A stretch of 64,000 nt of DNA from Tipula vernalis. Lineage: Eukaryota; Arthropoda; Insecta; Diptera; Tipulidae. The position numbers were made by a program, and so were the translations under genes. Below the pieces are notes generated by a model, which saw only the letters and a program-made list of their open reading frames with translations, searched no databases and was not told where the DNA came from. Location of the stretch: NCBI GenBank assembly GCA_958295665.1, contig OY282560.1, forward strand, positions 146,684,091 to 146,748,090, read 5' to 3'. Below are positions 24,770 to 36,009 of this stretch, piece after piece (the stretch's first letter is position 1; each line of letters opens with the position of its first letter).

Positions 24770-24916
24770 ATTGGTCCTTCGAGCCGGATTCGGAGCAGGA
24801 TCCGAAACCGTTTAACGGAACTGGATAACGGACGCGGATAACGCATCATATGTAATTTCAACCGGTTCCATTATACGGTTTCGGATCCTGCTCCGAATCC
24901 GGCTCGAAGGACCAAT
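24770..24916. repeat. Perfect palindrome with 42-bp arms
   Basis: Arms 24770-24811 and 24875-24916 are exact reverse complements, beginning ATTGGTCCTTCGAGCCGGAT, with a 63-bp GC-richer loop. Just upstream CTCCTTTTCATTGGTC is tandemly duplicated. The outer part of the arm also occurs at 21293-21324 inside BEL-3. On its right side it abuts the broken Helitron helicase. Confidence 0.85.
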
Positions 24917-24949
24917 TAGGAAGGTCGGATCAATCCGCTGAGCGGCAAT

Positions 24950-25727
24950 TTACCTCATTAGAGAAACGACTTAGTAATCGAAATAATGGTTCCATCGTCT
25001 ACTTTGACTAACCAATCACTATATTCTGAGACAATTATGGGTCTTACATTGTTTTGAAGCCTAAGAATTTTAAATTTTTCCCACAAATTAGTAAATTTTA
25101 TACTCTCTTCGACAATTGCTCATTGATTGCCATGCACAACTACGGGAAGTGTCTGCCTGAAATCTCCTCCAAGTAACATTGTTTTACCCCCAAAAGGGTT
25201 GTTATTTCTCATACTTTCCTTTAACAGTTTGTTAACTGTTTTTAAAGATACACCAGGAGTCATAGTTGATTCATCCCATATTATTAATTTAGCTTTACGT
25301 ATTGCTGCCGCGTCAACAGATGCCACACGCATAGAGGATGTAGAAGTGTCCAAAATTGGTACAGGCAATTTTAATTGGGAGTGGTAAGTTCTACCTCCAT
25401 CAAGAAGGTTAGCTGCTACTCCTGTTGAAGCAACAGGTGAAACAATATTTTACTCTCCGCGAATGTATACACCTGTAGGAATGCCACTCATTGTTAGCAG
25501 CGTTCATTACAGTTTCAAAAGCTGTCTGTTGTTCTCGATTAAACGAAGATTGCATATCTAGACATTTTTATTGTTCGAGATGTGCATCGTAGTATTGAAG
25601 AGGTTCAATTAAATTGTTAGGAGGACACGGAAGTCCAAAATCAAAACAACTTTTACCGTGAAGCTTAAATTTGTTAAAAAAAATCAGCAGCATTAGAAGG
25701 AGATGCAAAAACACAAATATATGCAAA
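24950..25727 (-). pseudogene. Helitron PIF1-type helicase, C-terminal part
   Basis: Downstream of the nested insertion the minus strand continues the helicase: FAYICVFASPSNAADFF (about 25680-25727), FDFGLPCPPNNLIEPLQYYD, FNREQQTAFETVMNAA (helicase start), then after a deletion that removed the Walker A region, AAAIRKAKLIIWDESTM (motif II), NNNPFGGKTMLLGGDFRQTL (motif III) and PVVVHGNQ (25120-25368), followed by LQNNVRPIIVSEYSDWLV. Stops and deletions are present. The remaining C-terminal helicase motifs are cut off by the palindrome at 24916. Confidence 0.85.
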
Positions 25728-25730
25728 CAG

Positions 25731-25782
25731 GGCCCTATTGCACCAACTACTTATCACTTATTATTTATCAACTTATCATAAT
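25731..25782 (+). repeat. Left terminal inverted repeat of Harb-1
   Basis: GGCCCTATTGCACCAACTAC then TTATCACTTATTA; matches the reverse complement of 28484-28535. Confidence 0.92.
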
Positions 25783-26080
25783 TTTTGATAATTTTCTGTT
25801 GCACCAAATTGAAATTTGATAAGTATTTTATTGAGTTATAATAAGTGATAAGCACTCACTTATCAAAATTAAGTTGCACCAATTTGCAAAATGATAAATG
25901 ATAAGTAATATTTTGATAAGCGATAAGTTTGAGGTTTTTGATAATTTTTTCGTAGTTCTGTTGCACCAAAAGTTTTAACTTATCAATAATCGACTACTTT
26001 AATGATAACTTATCCAAAATATCAATAAGAAAAATTTCACTACTAAAAAAAATTGATAAGAGCTACAAATTGTAGGGGTA
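25783..26080. repeat. Left subterminal TGATAAG motif cluster of Harb-1
   Basis: Dense copies of TGATAAGT or ACTTATCA in both orientations, with repeats of TTGCACCAA (for example at 25798, 25884 and 25971). A matching cluster occupies about 28310-28483 at the other end. Likely transposase-binding repeats; function inferred. Confidence 0.75.
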
Positions 26081-26229
26081 TGACGGAAGTCTGTTAAAAA
26101 CGTTTTTTTTGCTGTTATTGTAAGATGAAAGCTTTTGTTCAATTTTAAAAGGGTACAAACACATTTTTCAATAAAATTATTTATTATTCAAATGTGTTTT
26201 CAAGTGTATAATAACTTTAATTTCAAAAT

Positions 26230-26889
26230 TTATACCGCTATTTTATTGTATTTTAAGGACGAGTCCGATTTCTGTGCGAAATAATTTTTTTGTGATAAAT
26301 TTATTTTAAACTGTACGCAACCAAATTGTCCCAACACCGGTGTGTTATAATTTTGACATGTCCGTAATAATTCTTGTTTCTGTGCCGGTGAAGTAAACAA
26401 AATAAGTTTTATATAATTTAATTTAATTTTATTTATATAATGTAATAAGTTCCAGCATTTTATAGTGTCCAGCATTTTGTAGACCATATCACAAACTGTG
26501 GATCTTGACATGTTCATATCTGCACCTACAATTATATAACTAGTCCCACTTGCCAGCCACAGCAAAAATATCATTAGTTCCATTTCCGGTCGCCAACCAT
26601 GGTTTTTATTGGGCAATAATTTGCTAATAGCGATGAAAGTGTTAGACGATGTCCTTAAATGCACTCTCGCCACATTATAACTGAGTATTGAATTAACAAT
26701 ACTGTTTGCTGAGGGAATTGTGTACATTATTGGTCGCTGCAAAGAATGAATTTTGTTGATATTTATAAATACTAGAGAGCAACACCTAACATATGTACAT
26801 ACCTGTAACTTTAATTGTATCATACCTGGTAGTTTAGGAAATCCATTATTAAATGTCGCGTAAAGTTCCGTGTTCTTCTCATTAAACAC
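26230..26889 (-). pseudogene. Harb-2 transposase N-terminal region with an intron
   Basis: The open frame has 219 codons, but a 66-nt intron is likely at 26737-26802: donor CAG/GTATGT and acceptor TTTGCAG, phase 0, joining PGMIQLKLQ to RPIMYTIPSANSIVNSIL. After it come HLRTSSNTFIAISKLLP, GWRPEMELMIFLLWLASG and STVCDMVYKMLDTI, the helical DNA-binding region that precedes the nuclease in DDE_Tnp_4 transposases. No DDE residues follow; the frame runs out through the left TIR. The deletion removed the catalytic core. Confidence 0.75.
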
Positions 26890-27141
26890 ATGTAACCCAA
26901 AATTAATAGAAATAATACCATATTTGGATCAAATTCTGCCTCTATTATTTTTACATACACTTATAACTCTCTACGTACAATTTGTCGTTTGTTGTATTTC
27001 CAAATTTCAATTTTATTATGTCAAAATTATTTCAGTATTCGGACAGCAAATGAACTTATTTCAAATATGGAAGAGAAAATTATTTGACTAATGTCAAATT
27101 TATCACAAAAAAATTATTTCGCACAGAAATCGGACACGTCC
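26257..27141. mobile_element. PIF/Harbinger deletion derivative (Harb-2) nested in Harb-1
   Basis: 885 bp. TIRs of about 46 bp, left starting GGACGAGTCCGATTTCTGTG, right its reverse complement with one mismatch; flanked by TAA on both sides (26254-26256, 27142-27144), the canonical TWA duplication of PIF/Harbinger. It contains part of a transposase gene on the minus strand but no DDE core, so it is non-autonomous. Its orientation of coding is opposite to Harb-1. Confidence 0.92.
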
Positions 27142-27339
27142 TAATAAGTTATAATATTAAGTCAAAGTAAGAACAATTTCATTCTGTTCGATTTATCATA
27201 GAGGTAAGACAGTTGTTTTTCGATATTTTAAAAGTAATATAAAACTATCAAATATAGGTATTATATCAACTTTAGTGAATAAAAACTGAAATTTATTAAA
27301 CGAAAAAATAATTTTTATAAATAAATACGTCGGTCCGAA

Positions 27340-27990
27340 AGATTATTCGAGGATGAAAACGAAAGAAGAAATCATTTAGTGAAAGCCAGAACCAAATATT
27401 CTATGGACTCGCGAGTGATAAAACATTTTCGTTTGTCACATGAACAAATTGAGCACGTATTATTAAAAATCGGAGCAAATTGGCACCATGGAAGCGACCG
27501 AAACTGCACATTGAGTCCTCTATAGCAGCTACTAACAATACACTGCATTGGTTAGGAATATCCCGGATAGAAGTTTCTTGTGATGGGTGGTTACCTTAAG
27601 GTAGCTGGTTGCTTCGATGGATCAATGATTAATATAGATGCACCTACGGTCAATGAAGAACACTTTGCAAATCGACATGGAAAACATTCACTGAATGCAA
27701 TGATGGTGTGTGGCACAGACCGCAGCTTTTATGCAGTAAATTCAAATTGGCCAGGTAGTGTCCATGACTCCAGATTATTGCCATATACAAGGCTATTTAG
27801 CAATTTTGAGTCTTGTTTTCGCCCGTTCCCCGGTGCTGTGATTTTGGATGACAGTGCTTGCCCTTAAAGATTGGTTTATCCCACCAATGCGACGAAATCC
27901 GGATGATGCAATAGAGCAAAGATTTAATCGTGCTCATAAGCGGATGAGACGAATAGTGGTAAATCATTTTGGTTTGTATATGACGATTAC
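27340..27990 (+). pseudogene. Harb-1 transposase, DDE_Tnp_4 type
   Basis: An N-terminal segment (YSMDSRVIKHFRLSHEQIEHV, about 27395-27460) and NCTLSPL precede stops. The open part (27580-27867) holds the nuclease: KVAGCFDGSMINIDAP with the first Asp, NRHGKHSLNAMMVCG, SNWPGSVHDSRLLPY with the second Asp and AVILDDSA. After a frameshift near 27868, KDWFIPPMRRNPDDAIEQRFN and HKRMRRIVVNHFG follow. The position of the catalytic Glu (normally IVERxFG-like) reads Asn. Stops, frameshift and lost Glu mean it is inactive. It would cut and paste the element through its TIRs. Confidence 0.85.
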
Positions 27991-28483
27991 AATTTTTGTA
28001 TAATGCAGTTAAATTCAATTTATTTGTTAATAGGAATTCTCTTAATTCATTTGTTATGAAAATAAATTGTTTACGTTTAAGTACTGCTGAAAAATTATTT
28101 ACAGTTAGAAAAGAGAATTTATTTTAAAAGCAACAAAAGAAAAGTTTTGCAATTGATTCTAAACACTGAAAGAAGAACTCTCAATTGAGAAAGGCAAAAT
28201 TGTTGTTATTAAATTACAGAATAAAATTTTTTTAATTATTTTGCTATATTGGTACAAAACCATTGTTTTCAAATACTATCACATTTATAGTATTTTTGTA
28301 TAGATCATTACAACTTATCATAAAAATTTGATAATTCGTAAATTGATAAGTTATAGACAATCTGATGTGCAACGCTTATTACTTATCATTATCGAAATTT
28401 GATAAGTTTTCAAATTGATAATTGAGTGAGATTTTGTTATTTTTGGTGAAACACTTATCACTTATCATTATTAAAAAAACTAA

Positions 28484-28535
28484 CTTATGATAAGTCGATA
28501 AGTAATAAGTGATAAGTAGTTGGTGCAATAGGGCC
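28484..28535 (-). repeat. Right terminal inverted repeat of Harb-1
   Basis: Ends TGGTGCAATAGGGCC at 28535, followed by the CAG target duplication. Confidence 0.92.
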
Positions 28536-28541
28536 CAGATC

Positions 28542-31334
28542 TCATAATTGGCGTGGCATACCTACAATTACAGCGTCTACGAGTGAATTATTCCAAGTTG
28601 CGTCATCATTAAATAAACCACGTTGTTGAGCCGCTTCTTTAAATGCTTGGCTTGTATGACCTCTGAATGTTTTCAATTCTTCGAAGGATGAAACCTCTGA
28701 CACATGAAGTAGTAATAATCGTAAGCAAAATTTGTCTATATCAGTCAAGCTTACAGAAAAAATGCGTTCGATTATGGTGTTACCACCTCTTTGTCGAGGT
28801 TTCCATGTATCTATGCTTTTATCGAACACATAATGGGTTGGTATATCGTGATATAGAAAAGCATTCGCATTTACATCCATTCGATTTAATTTAAAAAAAT
28901 CTTTTAGCACTGTGTCTTTATTAGTAGCTTGATTGATTCTTTCATGCATATTTCCTTCCGTGAATTTAACAGTTTGTTCATCTGGTAGATGGATTGGAAG
29001 TCTTACAATACTGTGCGATTGCTCGTGCATGTTGAAACTGAATGGGCGCCGGGCTGCTTCACGAGCATTAACATACCTGGAGTCCATGTATGTTTTAATT
29101 TCATCATGGTTGAGCGTACTGTGTTGAGCAATTGTTGTATTAGCACAGTCATGCCCTTTGTAAACATATTTGAATAAGTATTTGACGCTTTGAATGGATG
29201 CACAACTCTCAACATTAATATGACAATTAAACTTTAAACTTAAATATGGATTGTATGATACAATCCATCCATTGTCTACAATCTTACCATTAAGTAAAAT
29301 GCTACCATTATTTCTTCTCCTGTATTTTGGATATTCATCACTGTTTGCTATAATATTTCGTTTTGAAATGTTTTCGGAAAATCTTTACTACATTTTCCAT
29401 CGATCATACATGGCGCGCAAAGACTTTTGCTTCCACATGAACCATGTAGCATGTGCTTTGTTACAATAGCATGAAGTCTAGGGTAAATATTAATATTCGG
29501 TATCTCGGCAGATATAATTTTGTCTATTGCCGCTGGATCTTTTGGTTTGTCTTCGTTTTTGACAATCAAAAGAACATGGGCATGTGGAAGTCCTCGTTTT
29601 TGGAATTCAATTACGTATATCTTCGCTGTTAGAATACCAAAAAATGTGTTTGTTAGAAATATCTTTCAGTAATTCCTGAAGTTTTAATTTGAATACACGG
29701 GCCACCAAATCAGGGTGGAATTCAGGGGATTGTCCATCTAATAATTTATCTGTAATTTCAACCCATTTAGGATTACATGTCACTATAAGAAAAAAGTATG
29801 GTTTACCATATTTTCTTACGATTGCCATGGCATCTTGATAATTTTGAGCCATGTTTCTGGGACTACCTTGAAAGGATGATGGCAGTATAATTGCTATTCC
29901 AGGGAATAAGCCTTGGTTGACAGCTTCACTTTGTAGAAAATCCATTAGCCAACTGTACTTTTCAGCTCTAAGCTTGCTTTGGTTTTGCCGAACGTAGTTA
30001 AGTCGATTTGCTTCAGTTTTTAAATATGATGCCGAGTTTACGACCATTTTCTGAAGAAAAATTTTCGTCAGGCAACCAATCGACGTAGTCTATTTTGTAA
30101 ACAAATTTCCCCTTCCGAACATAATTCTTTGGTTTTCCATTTAAAATATATTGAATCTGCTGAAAAATTTTCTTCAGAAAATGGTCGTAAACTCGCACTG
30201 AATCAACAAAATATTGTTGTGTTAGTTTTCCACTACACAAAAATGCGCTGAAATCATTACGAACAGATAGTCGATATCCGTAGTATAGCATTTGAGTAAT
30301 TCGAATTCTTCGGTTTTGAGCTTGGCGAATTCTTATATTTAAAAGTGTTGGAGGCCTAAATAGAGGCAGGTCTAGCACGCTTATTCGTTCAGTTTTCCGA
30401 CAATGAATTAAAAGATGACGTTCAAGCGGAGATTCTCCATCAGCATTCTGGAATACATAAGCAACTTCGTTGGATCTAGAAGCATTGTATCGCCGTTGAT
30501 CAGACCTCTGATCTTGAACTATTGCCATACTAATTATAGGTGGCGGGACATTATTTGCTCAGCATCACGGATAGATTCTTGCTCTACTTCATACATCATT
30601 TTAAAAGCCAGACCAAATGGGTTGATTGTTGCCATGAAAGAACAAAATTCACCCATGAATTGAGCATTGTACCTTGAATTTTCAGCGATTCCCATTCGCT
30701 GGTCCGATGCTTCATCTGGTTCAAGAACGTACAGTTGAGCGAATTTTCTTTGATCTCCATTTTCTGGGTGCAAAGCTCCTGCCCTATGATAAATTTGACC
30801 ATGTATTCGAAGACAATGCGGGCCATAACCTTGGAGTGGTGCTACATTAGCACCCATTGATGCTAATGCCAATGAACTATTATTAAATCGAATATTGTCA
30901 AAGAAAGTTTTTGAATATTTATCTTGGTTAGTCATCAGTTGTTTTAATATAGGTGGCATTGGAATTTGGTCTAAAACAACCTTTCCTTTTTGACAACAAT
31001 GAGTAAAAAGCTTGTCTTGCTGTAGCTTACGTGGAAAGTGTTCCGCGTTGCATGAACCACAACATACATTCATTTCCCCACATTTAAATTCTATAACAGT
31101 TGATTCATCAAATCTATCCGTCGGCTCGAGTATATTGTCTGTTCGTTGCGTTCTACCATTTAACCTACTATTTTGTCGACGTATTCTTTGTAGCTCTATT
31201 TTTCTTCATTTTGAAGCAATACGTTCTTCTTCTGTCAATCTGGGTCGTCCAGGCATTCTAAACATATTATTAATGAATATTTTTCTTTGCTTTGAAACAG
31301 CAATCTCTTCTTCTGTTATTCTTTGTCTAGGCAT
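28542..31334 (-). pseudogene. Helitron Rep part: N-terminal region, HUH endonuclease, Tyr motif
   Basis: From 31334 the protein starts MPRQRITEEEIAVSKQRK and a similar basic block follows (RPRLTEEERIASK). Next CGSCNAEHFPRKL, CCQKGKVVL and GYGPHCLRIHGQIYH (30534-31073), then ITQMLYYGYRLSVRNDFSAF with CSGKLTQQYFVDS (30013-30528), then the conserved ILPSSFQGSPRNMAQNYQDA and YFFLIVTCNPKWVEI (29607-30047). The HUH motif KRGLPHAHVLLIV lies at about 29565-29605 in another frame. The Tyr motif EIKTYMDSRYVNA, with both tyrosines, spans about 29060-29090. The segment ends GMPRQL, then TGA where Arg is expected. Several frameshifts make it non-functional. Rep nicks and joins single strands in rolling-circle transposition. 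Confidence 0.88.
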
Positions 31335-31849
31335 TTTAAAAATAATAATTTATTTAATAAAAATGAAAAATTATTCCAAAAGCAACTGAACAAAATAAGC
31401 AACGAAAAACGAAAAAGATAATGAATAGGTGAGATTATTACAGAGCACTTCATCTATTCATAAAAATTACAGGTGCTGACTTACCAGCGAATAAACGCCC
31501 AAATAAAACGAAAAAGATAATATTCAATTAAATAAAATAACAACCAACCAAACAAAGTCAATAACGCTTCATATATAGTCGGCAACTGAAAAAAAAAAAA
31601 AATAACAAAAGGAAAACTCAAAATCACCGAAAAAAAAACAAATACAAAACGAAAAACATAATATTCGACCAACACAGTAAAAAAGGAAAGCAATGCATAC
31701 TATGTTAAAAAAAATTTAGATGTTTCGTTATCGGCTTCACAATTTTCGGCTTCATTAGCAAATTATATTATAGATTATGTTTAATTATTATATATTAATT
31801 TAAATGCAGGTTCAAATGAAGGTTTGAATGATGTAAATAACACCTAGGT
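31335..31849. other. AT-rich spacer between Helitron and next transposon
   Basis: Contains three variants of AACGAAAAAGATAAT / AACGAAAAACATAAT (about 31402, 31508, 31648) and poly-A tracts. It may include the Helitron 5' end, which I could not place. Confidence 0.4.
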
Positions 31850-32668
31850 TTGATGGATGTATACACCTCAGGAACAGCTGCTATAAATAAGAATAGCAAT
31901 GAATTTTCAAATAAATGGCGAGAATGGGCAATCAATTGTCATATTGAGCAAACTACTTTTTCAAAGTTATTAAAAATATTAATAACGAATGGTCAACATT
32001 TAGAATTGCCCCTTGATGCCAGATCTTTGTTAGCCACCCCACGGAAAGTGGAAGTTCGACAAATTGATAAGGGCCATTACAGACATTTTGGCGTGGAAAA
32101 GAACTTGCGATCTATAATTACTTCAAATAAGGCCGATTTAAATGTAGATTTAGCTGAAACTGAAATGTCGTTTAACATAGATGGAACTCCAATTTCTTCT
32201 AGTGGCAGTAATAGCTTTTGGAAACTTTTAGGAAGCGCAGACAATATTTTAAAGTGCGGTTCAACTGTGTTTCCCGTTGGCATATATAGTGGGCCTGGCA
32301 AACCTCAATCATTTAATAATTTCCTTAAAGAATTGGTTGATGAAATGGATAACTTAATTAATTACGGATTTATCATTGAGCAACGGCTGAAATAAAAGCA
32401 ATCAAATAATACTCTTGTTATTCATCCTGCCCAAAATGTTTCACTAACGTTACCAATTAAAGTTGTTTTTCCTCAAATAAATGCTTCACCTAGGACAGAT
32501 TTAAACTTTAGAGCAAGGGTTACACCTTCTGGTGAGGCAGATAAAGATCACCATAAGGGAGTTCGCAGTAAGCTTGAACGCCTTCCCATAGATATGATCC
32601 TACATTTTTTGTTAGACAAAATGCACCTAGTTGACGAAGGAGTTGTGAACAAATTAAACCAAAATTGA
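31850..32668 (+). pseudogene. Transposase-like protein with FNIDG motif, one in-frame stop
   Basis: 181 codons to a TAA at 32393, then the same frame stays open to 32668, so a single nonsense codon splits one protein of about 270 residues. Visible motifs: KWREWAINCHIEQTTFSKLL, LATPRKVEVRQIDKGHYRHFG, MSFNIDGTPISSSGSNSFW, VFPVGIYSGPGKPQSFNNFL, then after the stop RTDLNFRARV, DKDHHKGVRSKLERLPIDM and LLDKMHLVDEGV. This order occurs in a large group of transposon-derived invertebrate proteins remotely similar to CACTA tnp2 transposases; I am not sure of the superfamily. A Cys-rich stretch usual between the halves is missing and the C-terminus is truncated. Confidence 0.6.
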
Positions 32669-32879
32669 ACAATAAGCCATTCATCGTCACCAACCAAAAC
32701 GAACAAAAGAAAAAGAAAAATTATTATTAAATAGAACTGCCGCCATGGCCGGATCTCTCGGTTTTTGTATTCCATTGTGTTTATGTAATGTTAAAATAAA
32801 TTAAACTTAAAAATAAATGTAAAATCTAATCCAATCATACATATATTGTGCTACTATGCCCAAAAACTACTAATTTTAA

Positions 32880-34606
32880 CGAATTAGACTTTCAGTTGGT
32901 GAAATCTGATAAAAAATATTGCAAAATATGCAAAAATAATTTGCAAAATACCTAACTCAATAAACTAAAAGCGCATCGGTAAGTTTAATATTATCTTATT
33001 AGCAGCCGTGAACGTAGATTAGTTTATTGAAATTAGGATTTTATTATTTTAGCAAAAGGTGTGGAAATAATAAAAATTCCGAACCCTACATACTAAATTC
33101 TAGCACGTCCAGTACTATGGATATTGTAACATATACTATTGAAGACATTGAGGTGCAGGAAATCGAATCAACCGATATGGATGTTTTTAATATAGAGAAC
33201 AATTTAGAAGCACCAGAAGTAAAAAGTTCAAACGAAAGTGACGCTGCGTCTACATCAACTTCGTTTCTTCCTTCAAGTAGGAGCGTTCTATCACCATCGC
33301 CAAACAATGTTGGAGGCCTATCATTATTTCTGAAATTTAGCTACCAAAAAAAAAACTATTGAATGGCACATACCAAAATTGTTTAACAGAATCTTGTACG
33401 TCCTTACCGTCTGATTTTATGCTATTGATTGATGGATGGAAGAACTCATCAAGCAACAGCAAAACAGTTGTAAGTATGATTCATAATGCGAACGGAAACC
33501 GAGCATTCATGAACGCATGGGATTTAAGCGATGAATCTCAGAACGCAGCTAAACTAGCTGAAATAGTTTGCGAATCGATTGATTTGGCAAAAACCTTGTA
33601 TAACACAAATATTTTATGCAATGGCTTCGGACAATGCCAGTACCATGATTCAACGCATTCAACGTGCAACAGTCACACGGGGAATCTTTTTGCGAAAGAC
33701 ATTGTTGACGCTAATTTATCGGGACAAGCCAATTCTATTTTAAAGGAATTTAAACATACCGATTTCGAGGAGGCTGTGCTTTGCAAAGATGGTAAACGAA
33801 TTCGGTTGGCATGTGACACGAGATGGTGTTCCTATAGAGATGCATATGAAAATCTTCTTTACAATTTGCAATACCTAAAGCAGATCATTATAGAGGAAAA
33901 ACCTAAAAAAGTCAAGTCTCCCACATCAAAATTAATTTTCGATGATAAATTCATCGAAAAGATTAAAGAAGAAAAGGAAATGTTAGACACCTTTCAATTT
34001 TTGCCGAAAATCCGATTTTTCATTGGCTGATGCAGCATATGTTTTCGGCTTTCGTTTGAAATTAATGGCAAAAATAAACAAAAAATGTCAGATCTTTACT
34101 AACGTCGATGTGATATGGCATTAATTGAGTATGCATTGGTTGGCTACTATCTACATCCATTTTACGACAACTCCCTACTTAGCGGTAATTATTTAAAAAT
34201 ATACATATTTTTACTTGAAAAATTTCCTCTTAAATATAATTTAACTTTTTTGTAGGTGATTATGAAGACAGAGTAAATCATTTCCTTCTAAAAAATTTAA
34301 TATGCGCAGGAATAGAGGAGTGGCATGCCTATAAAAAGAGGCTAGGCTTATTCGATAAAGGTATTAAAAAACCCCGTAGGTATATTCTGGAGTACAGCGG
34401 AGATGCAATATCCGGAACTTTCCAGGCTAGCTTTAAAAATGTTAAATCTTCCTGCTTCATCTGCTCAAATAGAGCGAATTTTTTCAAATTGGGGTCAAAT
34501 ACATACCTCAATTAGGAATCGATTAACATTTCAAAGGTCGAAGAAGCTGCTTCATGTTTATTTTGCGCTCAATAATAAGGAAATTTTGAGAGATTTTGAT
34601 CAATGA
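32880..34606 (+). pseudogene. hAT transposase with two introns, frameshifted
   Basis: A BED-like zinc finger begins near 32885 (YCKICKNNLQ, LNKLKAH). A 74-nt intron fits 32979-33052 (GTAAGT...TTTTAG). The acidic linker follows (33053-33350). The open frame 33359-34030 is the hAT core: LIDGWKNSSSNSKTVVSMI, WDLSDESQNAAKLAEIV, STCNSHTGNLFAKDIVD and IRLACDTRWCSYRDAYENLL (the CxxH/RW region). Next LADAAYVFGF and LVGYYLHPFYDN, a 71-nt intron at 34185-34255 (GTAATT...TTTGTAG), DYEDRVNHFLL, and the C-terminal dimerisation domain PELSRLALKMLNLPASSAQI, FSNWGQIHTSIRNRLTFQR (34403-34606). Stops in the finger and at least two frameshifts inactivate it. TIRs were not identified. Confidence 0.85.
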
Positions 34607-36009
34607 TGATTATGATTGATTTAGTTGTGATATTTAATTATATGTATGTTAGGAAATGACATTGGAAAAACTAATATGTTTAGATTAATAAAAATTGAAT
34701 TTAAAGTTTAAGCCTATCAAAATTTATCTGTATTGTCTTTTAATGTTATTAAACGAACTTTGCTAATTTCTTCGAAATAACCAATATGAACTGCCATAGA
34801 ATGTGAATTTTATCATATTGCTATCGATTGCCTTAAAAAATAAATATTGCAAAGGAGAACTTTAAAAAAATATTTTTGCTGCAAATGCTACATTTTTAAA
34901 TATTATTTTACATTATTTACGTATTTTAATTTTTTACGTTTTTGCTGAGTCATATACGAGTAGTAATGTAAAAATATAAGTTTTTTACCCGTAAAAAAAT
35001 GCGTAAAAAATTTGATGTAAAAAATTGGTACATAACTGGGCATCTAGTATTAAGCGTAGTTTTAATCGGCTGAATTTTGATGTTGGATGTAAAAAACTAA
35101 ATTTATGTTGCATTGACTTCAAGTTCTCTTTTGAATTACATTAAAAAGCCCACTTACCTAATTTCTTTATTTTGAAGCGATTTATTTTGACTGGTTAAAA
35201 TTTAAAAAAAAAACAATCATCTGTATATTTTTCTAATATTTATATTTTCAATATTTTATTTCAAAAATAATAATAATAAAATAATAATAATATTTTTGTC
35301 TTCAATTTTATTTTTAAGGTACCTTTATTTATTTTAATTATTTATATTTCTAATTTTTCTCAATATAACATAATACATTCACATTATAAATTCAAACCTA
35401 GATACATACACAACATAATAATAATTAAAGAATATTATATTTAAATATATTTTATAATTTAAATTCTATTTTTATTTTATATCAGATAAACAAAAAATAA
35501 AAACTGGCATTATCTAACTAATAAGTATTTTATTTATTTATTTATATAATTATAGGAAATAATACAATATATAGATTCAAAATTAAACAAAACAGAAAAA
35601 ACTGGCATAAAATTAACAAAATATTATAAAATTAATTAATAATTTATAAATTAACTGGCCTTTAAACATTAATTTAAGGTAATACAATAATAATATTTTA
35701 TTTAGAATACTAAAAACTATTTGTGTGTTTTTTTTTATTTTTTGTTATTTTAAACATTATACTTGGCTTATTTATTTATATATGTAAATTATTTTTAAAT
35801 GTTCTGACTAACCGTTTGTTCGAGCACCAAAAAAAAAAAAAAATAAAAATAAAAAAGATAAAAATTGTAAATTAAATTATTAACTATTTAATAATCATTA
35901 ATAAAATGTTGTGTAAATTATAAAAAAAAATGGGATTTTCATTTTAGTAAGTAACAATAAATATTTAAATAATAACAATTATACATTATAAAATTAATAA
36001 TATTAAAAA
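34607..36009. other. Intergenic AT-rich region, includes knrl 3' UTR on the minus strand
   Basis: No open frame of note. Directly left of the knrl stop the minus strand is more than 80% AT with many AATAAA-like sites; the real polyadenylation site cannot be chosen from sequence alone. Poly-A runs lie at about 35829-35842. Confidence 0.5.

Larger units (their letters stand above)
25731..28535. mobile_element. PIF/Harbinger-like DNA transposon (Harb-1) inserted in Helitron
   Basis: 2,805 bp with ~50-bp terminal inverted repeats starting GGCCCTATTGCACCAACTAC (two mismatches over 50 bp), flanked by a perfect 3-bp duplication CAG (25728-25730, 28536-28538). It carries a DDE_4-type transposase on the plus strand (27340-27990) and is interrupted by a second element at 26257-27141. 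Subterminal regions are packed with TGATAAGT-type motifs. Confidence 0.92.
24917..31334 (-). mobile_element. Helitron rolling-circle transposon, 3' truncated and split by nested insertion
   Basis: Minus strand. The N-terminal region starts at 31334, followed by Helitron N-domain, HUH nuclease, Tyr motif and PIF1-type helicase fragments down to about 24950, interrupted by the 2,805-bp insertion 25731-28535. Removing that insertion and one CAG copy restores continuity of the helicase reading direction. The left end is cut by the palindrome at 24916, so the 3' hairpin/CTRR terminus is missing. The 5' terminus was not identified. Confidence 0.88.
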
